Positions 55,917 through 64,000 of a stretch of 64,000 bases of DNA are shown here, in pieces. How positions within the stretch are numbered: the stretch's first letter is position 1; each line of letters opens with the position of its first letter. The stretch covers positions 1,241,001-1,305,000 of the forward strand of contig CALZFC010000257.1 in the NCBI GenBank assembly GCA_945643635.1. Reading direction: 5' to 3'. Position numbers and translations under genes: made by a program. This DNA comes from Allodiplogaster sudhausi (Eukaryota > Nematoda > Chromadorea > Rhabditida > Diplogasteridae). The notes under the pieces are model-generated. The model had not been told where the DNA came from, did no database searches, and worked only from the letters and a program-made list of their open reading frames with translations.

Positions 55917-56099
55917 GCATTTAAATCGGAAGTCAGGGTTCATATACATATATATGCATGGTTTGGCGCAAAATGTAGGCAAGGCGTTTTTGATTCGCAA
56001 GCGGATTACTAAAGAAATGACATGTAATATTCGTGCTGATAGAAGATTAGCCACTGGTTTACTCGTTTAAGTTAGGAGACAATTAAAATAATAGAAAGA

Positions 56100-56339
56100 G
56101 ATGCATAGAGAGGTGGAGAGAACAAGAGAGAAAGATAGAAAGAGAGGGACAGTGAGATATAGACAGGAATATAGAGATGAATAGAAAGGGAAAGAGAAAG
56201 AGGCAGGGAGCGGTTGAAAGAATATGAGAGAGATATCCGCAGAGATGCACATAGAGCTAGAGAGAGAGGGAAGAGGGAAAAAGAATGAGAGAGGGATCCA
56301 CAGAGATGAACAGAGACGTAGAGAGAAGGAGAGTATGAA

Positions 56340-56370
<31 letters not shown>

Positions 56371-56500
56371 GAAAGAGAACGCAGAGGGAGAGAGAAAATG
56401 AGAAAGAGATCCGCAGAGATGCAGCGCAAGAGAGAGAGAGAGAAACAAGAAAATGAGAGAATGAGAGAGAAAGAGAAAGAGAATGCCAGAGGGAGAGAGA
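56100..56500 (+). repeat. GA-rich minisatellite
   Basis: Degenerate GA repeat with a recurring AGAGATCCGCAGAGATGCA-type unit at 56230, 56295 and 56405. It lies at or beyond the 3' end of the lipase gene, on the sense strand as CT. Confidence 0.8.
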
Positions 56501-56504
56501 CTGA

Positions 56505-56929
56505 CTCCTTCATGACCTGGTCATGATCATAGTTGGACACAACGAACTCCTCGTCCGAGTGCGCGAGTGAAGAGCAATTCCTGCCACAGCAATCGACGCC
56601 CACCTGGGAAGAAGAACATTAAAGGAGCTGTCCGGATACATAATTATATATATATATATATTACATATTATATATGATTTATGTATCATATATATTATGT
56701 TTATTTAATAATTTATATAATGGCCAATGGATAATTCGAACAGAAAGAAGAACATATCAATAAGTAAACAGCTAACATTAAAAAGCAATAATCCAGAATA
56801 GGTTTTTAAATCTGAACATGTTTCCCAATCCCTGACCAAGTTGTCATCGCTGCTGAAGATGGCATACGAGTGCGTGCCTTCATATCGACGTACTTGCGTG
56901 TTCAGATTCACCTGGAAACGGTTATGTCG

Positions 56930-56972
<43 letters not shown>

Positions 56973-58739
56973 TAATATATGAAAAATGGCTGCAAATTAA
57001 AAAAAATATATATATATTAATTAATATCCGTCCGGCGACTTGCAAGCATGCGCGACGTGCAGTAGAGGCCGTCTTCGGCGGAGCAGATCGCGATCGGAAG
57101 GACACATAAGTAACTGCCGTAGTTTGCACCCGCAACACTCACGAAGGTCTCCACCTGAAATAATATAATTCACCCCACACAAAAAAAAATTTGATTATTA
57201 CCTAAAACCAGGTAGTTTTGACCAAGACTCATATGATAAATGCTTACTGTCGGCAATGGCTACGGTATTTTTCTTTCTTATGTCTGCGCTGTCACATTGA
57301 AATGTTAATTTCATGTGCGATAAATAAATAATTATAGGAGGGCGATCACCGAAAAATATTTAGTGCAGGTTCGAATTGGCGCGTCTGCCCTGTGATTCCT
57401 CACTCTCATGCTCGCGTGCTATTTCGCAGGTCGCACAAGCCCGCTGCATGAAAATAAGATGCGCGAATGAGAGTGCGAAGGCCCGCGGCAATTTGAAATA
57501 GCAAATAGTTTTTCGGTGATCGCCCTCCTTTAAATAACCATATGAGTCAGCGGCTCGCCGAGACTTGTTCCCTTGCAGTCGCCGCCGAGGATTGCCTTCC
57601 TTGCTATGGGAGAGCCCATCGAGTACGCCATGATGTCAAGCTGGAAATAAATAGGATGAGGGGCGGTATTTTATAGTGTCATCATAATTATAGTGTCATC
57701 AGGGACTTTGAGATTAACTCTATTATTTCGTTAGTGGTTGTGGAAAACGTTCATTGATTTCATGGAGTTAAATACATATATAATTCGTCCGATTCTATTT
57801 TATTTTTAAATTTTATTCTCACCTTACTGGCATTGTTGTACGCATAGATTGCCGAGATGAAGGTGCGGATCTGGAAAAGGATAATACTTTTAAAATTCTT
57901 TTGATAGACTTCTTCACCCAACAATTAGCTCCTATAGATAGCCTTTTTCCACATTCTTCAACGATATAAATGTATTTGAGAAAAAAAAGGTTGTAAAGGA
58001 TAATTTGTTTTTCGCATTAAAATATCTGAAAACTGAAGAAGCCAATTCACACTTCTACGGTTTCCCCTTTTTTTCTCTCAAACTTTTTTCACGATTGCCC
58101 ATTTGACTACGTATGTACATAGTAGTATAGTTGCCGACAGAAGGGAAATGTGAAATTTTTTTAAATGAAAAATGGCCCACGCGCTTGATTGACTGGACCC
58201 AAGGGAATACACGCATCTTGGCAAAGGTCAGAAGATTTTTTTTCTGCTCTTTTTCGTTTCATCTCTTTCGTCATCACTATGACCCTCTCTCTCTACACTC
58301 CCTCGTTTCTCTCCCTCTCTCTCGCTCTCTCTCTCCCTCTCCCTTTCTCTCTCTTTCTCAATCTTCTCTCTTCTTCCATGCTCTCCTTTTCTCTTTGCAT
58401 CTCTCGCTGTCTCTAATCTCTTTAATCATCAATCCTATCTCTATCACTATCGTTTTTTTCTCTGCTAGTCTCTCTCTCTCTCTCTCTCGTTTCCTCCGTC
58501 TCTCTCATCTTATCGTTAAATCTTACTGTGGCTAATTTGTGCCCTTTTATGCCCTCCGAATATCACGTCAGCAAACCCTTTTACTTTCTTAGAATCCTCA
58601 ACTCCTCACAGAACGAATGAGTCAAACTCGAGAAAGTTGCCGGGCCCGGAAATTTGATTTCTCTCTTTTGTGCAAAAAGGGAGGGAGAGAGAGAGAGATA
58701 GGAGAGAGTGAGAAAGAGAAAGAAAGAGAGAGAGAGTCG

Positions 58740-58773
<34 letters not shown>

Positions 58774-59162
58774 CACCCTTTCCGGACCTAAAGGCCACGG
58801 ACGGTTGCCCCCAAGGGACCTCTTCTTCTAGAGAGGTCCCTTGGGGGCAACCGACACACGGAATCTTTCTTTCTTTCTCTATCTCTCATCCTCTCCCTCT
58901 CTCTATCTCTCTCTCCTTCTAGCTGTTCTCTCTCTATCTCTCTCCTCTCTCTCTCTCTCTGATCCTCTGACTCATCTGCAACTTTTATGTAACTCAAGGC
59001 ACAAAAACTTTCGTTTCTAAATTTGCATCGACAGCCGCTCTGGCTAGGAATTAATGGCATGTTGGATATAAGCACGATTGTGTCGAAATAGATCTGCCCA
59101 TTGGACAGAAATGAGAGAGAAGGCAGAGAGGAAGAGAGAGAGACAAAGAAAGAGGGACAGAG

Positions 59163-59197
<35 letters not shown>

Positions 59198-60310
59198 AAG
59201 AAAGAGGGACAGAGAGCGAGAGACAATGAGAGAGAGAGAGTAAGCCATTGAAAGAAACATTTTTTTCTCCCATACTTGTCGAATAAACTGGCACTCGAGA
59301 TGCACGAGCACTATCCATTTCTTGTAGGCGTCGCCGTAGGTGGTTGCGAAGATCTGTCAAGAGAGGGAGAGAGTGAGAGAGACTTAGAGAGGTAGAAAGA
59401 GATTTAGAAACAGAGAGAAAGAGATCGGAGACAGTGAGTGAGAGAGAGAGAGAGATAGAGACCGGAGAGAGAGAAAGAGAGAACTTGGAGAGGACGCCAA
59501 ATACCTCTTCGTCACTGTAGCCGCTCTTCGTGAGATGCATGCGTACAAAGTTGAACGTGCTCGCCATATTAGTCACTCCGTGAACGATGATTACTGGCTG
59601 AATAGAGAGTATCGGGGAGAGAGAGAGAGAGAGAGAGAAATGGGGGAGAGAACGAGAGAGGGAGAGAGAGAGAGAGTTAGAGTGAGAGAAGAATCAGGAG
59701 CGATGGAGAAGAAAAAGAGCGAGGGATGAGAGGGATATTGGAAGATAGAGATAGAAAAAGTGAGAGAGACAGAGAAGGAAAGAGAGACTGAGAGAGAGGT
59801 AAAATGAGAGAGACAGAGAAGGAAGGAGAGAGAGAGAGAGAGGTAAAGAAAGCTACCCGTCGCGGCTCCGTTCCCTCAGTTTCTGCCGTGCGGTTGTGTC
59901 GGCCGCCGAAGCTACCGTACTCTGCGAGATCGCGCCGCTCGAGCACGTCAGCGACAATCTTTTCGAGACAAAATTGCGGTTTGAATTTGGCGCCAAATTT
60001 AAATTTCAAATTCATTGCGTCAAATTGATTTTTATGTGTGTCTGTGGATTTCAGGAGAATCTTTTTTAAAGTAAATTATAAGATTCCGTGTTGATCAACC
60101 GTATTTATGTGGTCATATATGTATGCTCATCTATCTACTATTGACCGGTCTTTATTTTATTATTGGAGTTAATTTTCTTCCCGCCAATTTTCCGACCTGC
60201 CCGTATGTGTCATTGAGAAAGGCGTAGAAATCGGGAGAGAAGTTGGCAGCGGTGTGACGGAAGAGAAGGAAGAGGAGTGGCAGGCCGAGCGGCCAGACTA
60301 CATACGACAT
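56505..60310 (-). CDS. Secreted class-2 lipase (LIPS-type), nine exons
   Basis: A predicted secreted triacylglycerol lipase/esterase of the alpha/beta-hydrolase fold. Exons on the minus strand: 60197-60310, 59857-59958, 59505-59597, 59276-59353, 57823-57870, 57539-57640, 57044-57154, 56837-56911 and about 56505-56603. The start ATG at 60310 opens a signal peptide (hydrophobic core LGLPLLFLLF). Then come FSPDFYAFLNDTYG, the ERRDLAEYGSFGG block, PVIIVHGVTN (oxyanion HG near residue 78), FATTYGDAY, LVHLECQFIRQ, AYSMGSPIARKAILGG (nucleophile Ser about 152), VSVAGANYGSYLC, RRYEGTHSYAIFSSDD (likely acid Asp 238/239) and SNYDHDQV (His about 268). About 274 residues are placed; the family usually runs some 15-30 further, and I could not find the last exon. 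Exon 2 uses a poor acceptor (TCGAAAAG) and exon 7 a GC donor. The exon 9 end is uncertain (CAG|GTCATG at 56517 or a few codons later). Confidence 0.85.
57336..57529. mobile_element. MITE in lipase intron 6
   Basis: Perfect 21-bp terminal inverted repeats (57336-57356 and 57509-57529; outer part AGGAGGGCGATCACCG). The symmetry continues imperfectly inward for about 60 nt through CACTCTCAT / ATGAGAGTG. 194 bp and non-coding. Its right end lies 7 nt from the exon 6 donor. Related ends occur at 7043 and 32648. Confidence 0.75.
58240..59850. repeat. CT/GA arrays of lipase introns 2-4
   Basis: CT on the plus strand at 58277-58510 and 58868-58960; GA on the plus strand at 58680-58770, 59105-59245, 59360-59490 and 59610-59850. 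The GA arrays at 59128-59160 and 59190-59220 carry a duplicated unit (GACAAAGAAAGAGGGACAGA). They fill most of introns 2, 3 and 4. Confidence 0.85.
58802..58853. ncRNA. Perfect 22-bp hairpin in lipase intron 4
   Basis: 58802-58823 (GGTTGCCCCCAAGGGACC within it) pairs exactly with 58832-58853 around an 8-nt loop TCTTCTAG. It is GC-rich within a CT/GA desert. It could be a small-RNA precursor, a fresh foldback insertion or a structured intron element. Confidence 0.45.
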
Positions 60311-60318
60311 CTTACAAT

Positions 60319-60368
<50 letters not shown>

Positions 60369-60490
60369 CAGAGAGAGAGACAGAGAGAGAAAGAGAGAGA
60401 GAGAGAAAGCGAGATAGATGGAGAGATAGGTAGAGATAGAGAGAGTAAGAGATAGATAGATTTAGACACATAGAGAGAGAGAGAGAGAGT
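60311..60490 (+). repeat. GA array just upstream of the lipase start
   Basis: A nearly continuous GA tract from 60321 to 60490, i.e. a CT tract on the sense strand ending TAATTGTAAG directly before the ATG. It may act as a GAGA-type promoter element, or as the polypyrimidine tract of a cis- or trans-splice acceptor (AG|ATG). This is inference only. Confidence 0.5.
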
Positions 60491-61034
60491 ATGGCCTCCT
60501 TGGAAATGTAGTGGCGCCTTAGGACATTTGGGGACAAGTGGGTTCAATGAAAGTGCATCGGCTAAACTTGGTTAGAGTAGAAGAAAAGTGGGTGATCTGT
60601 GTACATTGCGGAGAGAGCGAGAGAGCGAGAGAGACAGAGAGAGAGGTTAGACGGAGGGAATTAGATATAGAGAGAAAGAGATTTTTAATTCCAAATTTTC
60701 TTTCTTCTTAAATTTCTTGCAAATCCATGCATGCTTCTTTTGGCTTTTCCCTCATACGTATTTGCATCGGAACCAACGCCTTAGCGTGAGATCGAACGCC
60801 CACGCGTCCCGTTTCCTTGAGAGAGTGAGAGAGTCGGAGGGAGGCGAGAGAAAAAAAATTAAGAGAGAGAGAGAGAGAGAGAGAGAGTAAACCGGCCCCA
60901 GGGAGGGGAGGGGATGGGGGGGCCTTTAAGAGGAAAGGAACACGTGTTGGTTTCCACGATGCTATCTATGCATGTATGCATGTATGTACATGTATGAATA
61001 TTTACACTGACCCCCTCCCATCCTACCCATAACC

Positions 61035-61065
<31 letters not shown>

Positions 61066-61307
61066 CTCTCTCTCTCTCTCTCTCTCCCTCCTTTCCTCAC
61101 CCGGGCCTTTGTCTCTTTTTTCTTCCCAGTCATATGCACAACGTGCATTTTTGCTCGAAGCAAGCCAACAAAAGGAGGCATAACAACCTCTCTTTCTTCC
61201 TCGTTTTTTACTCTCTCTCTCTCTCTCTCACTATATCTGTCTCGCATTCTCTCTCTCTCTCTCTTTCACTTTCTCTCATCTTTCTCTTTCTCTTTTTATA
61301 TCTCTTT

Positions 61308-61352
<45 letters not shown>

Positions 61353-62586
61353 CCTATCCCGCTCTCTCTCTCTCTCTCCCCATTTGCAACAATGGGCTCT
61401 CACGATTAGCAAAAAGATTGCAGTGTGAACACACGCGAACGCTAACCGGATCTCGGCTCTTTGTCAAGCCGATCAATGATGGATTCTCAATTTCTTTTCT
61501 TTCTTTCTTTTCCCTTCTCGTCGTCATCACGTTTCTCGATTCTTTTTCTTTATCTTCTTTCATTTCTTTGCCTTTCGAAATTAAGCACACACATGGACAC
61601 ACATATATCTATATACTATCGGTCACATTTTAAAAGAGCCAAAAACTCACTTTTGAATGCGCGCCTTTTCCCTGACCATAAGACACAACGGCGAGAGAGA
61701 AGCGCGACAACTAGATGGTCAAGAAGATTGCGAATATACACATAGATTACGATTGAATCTCGTGCTCTCGTTTAAACTTTTTCGCCCTATCTCTACGCCA
61801 GTCTCTTTTATGCATCTTTTTGTGTTTCTAACGAAAAAAAAAATGCCGCATCGTTCCCTGTTTTTCTTCTGACGCATAATTTATTGCATGCATTGATTTA
61901 TTTTAAATTACTTTTAATCTTTAACAGTCAGATTAAATGGAAAGAGAAAATGCGAGAATGTTATTATGCCAATATTGATATATGCATAACGGAGTTATTC
62001 CATCTGAATGCTACCTCCCTCTGACTTTTCCAATGTATAGCATCTGTCACAATTTTTGCCACTACCAGTTGGGGGAAGGAAGAGGAAGAGAGGAGATCAA
62101 TTTTAACACAGAGAGAGAGAGAGAGAGAAATTAATGTTATGAAGGGAGAAGAGTGAAAAAGAGAGAGAGACAGAAATAGAGAGGGAGAAACAGAGAGACA
62201 GAATGAGATAGCGAGATATGTATGTATATAGATAGACAGTGAGAGCTAGAGCGAGAGAGAAGGAAAGAGAGAGAAAGAGAGCGAGAGAGAGAGAGAGAGA
62301 GCGTAAGCGATAGCTTTGCAGCGGACCAAAGTCTAACGACCTGACCACTTGCGGCGGAACTTGCCAACTTCGTGAGGATAATGAAAGGGTAGCATTTGCT
62401 TCTATTTAGATGAGTTGTGGCTTCAGAAGGCACAGGAATTTAAAGAGAGAGAAATAGAGAGAGAGTGAGAGAGTGAGACAAAGAGGTAAACAGAGAAGCG
62501 AAGAGAGAGAAAGAGAGAGAGGAGAGACGCTTATCGAGCGTTAACAATAGTAGCCTAAGAGGTCTGGGCTGTAAATCGAGGTATTA

Positions 62587-62626
<40 letters not shown>

Positions 62627-62880
62627 GAGAGAGAAATGGAACAAAGAGAATCCAGGCAAGGAGAATGTGAGACAGAGAGGGTGAGATAGAGAGAGAGAGT
62701 GAGAAAGAGGTAGAGCGAGTGAGAAAGAGAGAAAGATAAAAGAGCGCGAAAATGAGGAAAAGTTGCCGAAATAAAGGCGAAATGAGCAAGGCAAGCGTCA
62801 TAAATCCGCGAAATGAATAGCCAAACGAATCTTTGGATGGTAGGTCTCTATCTCTCTAAATAGGAAATGGTCCTTGAACC

Positions 62881-62923
<43 letters not shown>

Positions 62924-63122
62924 TGTGAAGGGGTCATACGGAGCCAGAGATGCGGGTCATGAGGGCAGCTCGAGGGGTACATGACCCTTTCCGCCAAAAG
63001 ACTTTCGCTCTGTTTGTGAGGTGAGACGTTGCGCGGAGGCAACACAGTCCTCTTACAGAGAGAGGAGGAGGAGGAAAAAGGGAGACACGAAACAGGGGGT
63101 CTTTGAAGGTGGAACTGGAAAG

Positions 63123-63158
<36 letters not shown>

Positions 63159-63560
63159 GGGAGAGAGAAAGAGAGAGAGATAGAAAAGAAGAGAAATGCA
63201 GACTGCCATAAAGAGGAATATATATGTACATATATACATAGATTGAGAGAGAGACTTAGAAAGTAAAAGAGCGAGAGTGAGAGAGAGAGAAAGAGAAAGA
63301 GAGAGAGAGAGAGTGAGAGAGAGAAAGAGCTATTGAGAGAGGGAGTGATAGAGAGAGAGAGAGAGTAGAGAGACCAGGCCTTTTCTCTCTGCCTAGATCA
63401 AATGATGCCCCACTCCTCCGTCGCAATTTTCTCCTTTGCCCCCGGGCACACAGCTTTTCTGTAAGAATCACATCATCAAGAATAAGCCTTAAACTACGAA
63501 TTCGAAGAGAAAAGAAATAGGAAGAGGTGGGCATGACCTTGGAGAGGAAGAGAGTCTACT
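60491..63560. other. Region upstream of lipase without recognised genes
   Basis: Dominated by simple repeats: GA at 60610-60680, 60805-60890, 62108-62310, 62440-62525, 62590-62735, 62882-62922, 63123-63185 and 63240-63372; (TTTC)n then (CT)n at 61037-61090; CT at 61210-61380. GC-richer islands at 60740-60800, 62315-62430, 62930-63060 and 63375-63540 between them have no recognisable coding content. ATGCATGTATGCATGTATGTACATGTATG at 60967-60997 is a small CATG-rich repeat. Confidence 0.6.
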
Positions 63561-63644
63561 TTAAGATATGCATGATGATTTTTGCTTTTATGCAAATCAA
63601 AAATAAAATTGATTCATGCTCGTCGGAAATTAACGACTTTGTTG

Positions 63645-63920
63645 ACTTTAAAACTAAAAAATGAGACAAAAATCAGATCCTAATTTGAGCTGAAGTTTCG
63701 TCTCATTAAAGCAATAATGATAAGAATATTCATTTGAAAAACTAATGCAAAAAAGAATAGATCAAATAGATAAATGCTCATGACAACTCTAGTTCACTTG
63801 GAAACTAAAAACTGATTGTGACACAAAAAATTTGTCAAAATTAATTTTAGTTGAACTCTCAAAAAAGCAATAATGGTAAGAATATACATTTTTCAAAAAC
63901 TAATAAAGACAAATTCCTTT
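63645..63920 (+). repeat. Diverged tandem pair, about 150-bp unit
   Basis: AAACTAAAAA-TGAGACAAAAAT, AGCAATAATGATAAGAATAT and GAAAAACTAATGCAAA (63648-63760) are echoed by AAACTAAAAACTGATTGTGACAC, AGCAATAATGGTAAGAATAT and CAAAAACTAATAAAG (63799-63915). AT-rich and non-coding. The window ends in AT-rich sequence. Confidence 0.65.
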
Positions 63921-64000
63921 AAAGGAAGACTGTCAGGATCGATAGCGTTATCGCAAAAAAACATTTCTTTTTTCAAATAAAAAAGAAAAATACCTTCCCT

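Noticed and set aside
56041..56060. Last lipase exon beginning near 56035
   Set aside because: An AG followed by a short open frame exists, but its sequence does not resemble the family's C-terminus and the phase is uncertain.
58788..59576. Single 262-codon minus-strand frame
   Set aside because: It reads through two genuine lipase exons and the CT-rich introns between and after them; the splice sites and family alignment support exons, not a single frame.

Overview
This is eukaryotic DNA from an invertebrate animal. The only intact-looking host gene is a spliced secreted lipase on the minus strand at about 56.5-60.3 kb. Its signature blocks (HG oxyanion block, AYSMGSPIARKAILGG, YEGTH, NYDHDQV) match the class-2 lipase (LIPS-type) family expanded in nematodes, and most introns end in the nematode-like TTTCAG. 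A nematode is therefore my best guess. A fragment resembling the P2X7 intracellular domain is less typical of nematodes, so the phylum is not certain. The rest is AT-rich and packed with (GA)n/(CT)n simple repeats. Long predicted peptides made of SLSLSL or RERERE are microsatellite translations, not genes.

Layout. From 0 to 56 kb the window is a mosaic of decayed interspersed repeats. I name the recurrent modules: A (hairpin core around GCCCGGTGC), B (CCCGGTGGTTTATGATG), C (CACCAGGTGGTTTG), D (CTGCCCGGTGGTTCT), E (GGTGGTTT-GTGC), F (GACAGGACGCCAGC to CAGACGTATTTTT), G (CT-array element with CAGCAGCCGTGGCAATGG), H (acidic-peptide module), J/N (TACGAGCAGGAG / GCGGGACTCTCTTG), K (CTGTCGTCTTGAGCGAGGCC), L (GCTCGAGCACATTTATCAC), P (CGTCACGTCAATGTCGAGCC), Q, R and T (terminal inverted repeats TACCGTATTTTCTCT). 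Several recur in a fixed order (E-P-A; N-J), so they are probably pieces of a few longer elements.

Large structures overlie this mosaic. A 10.1-kb near-perfect palindrome spans 7383-17509 (arms about 4.46 kb, spacer 1.2 kb). A second inverted pair lies at 47886-49340 and 54333-55847. A 1.53-kb direct duplication (41523-43050 / 43325-44850) is separated by a TATC/CT microsatellite that recurs at 50 kb. Other elements are a truncated Ty3/gypsy element on the minus strand (33029-35290) with a recognisable LTR, several TIR elements, a decayed tRNA-like unit at 36.5 kb, and a P2X7-like exon at 30.3-30.8 kb.

From 56 to 64 kb the repeat mosaic stops. The lipase gene occupies the first half, with CT-rich introns, a MITE in intron 6 and a perfect hairpin in intron 4. 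Upstream of the gene I see only (GA)n arrays and no second gene. Only the lipase has a function I can assign; nothing shows the genes acting together. All calls come from reading the sequence; identities between copies were judged by eye.
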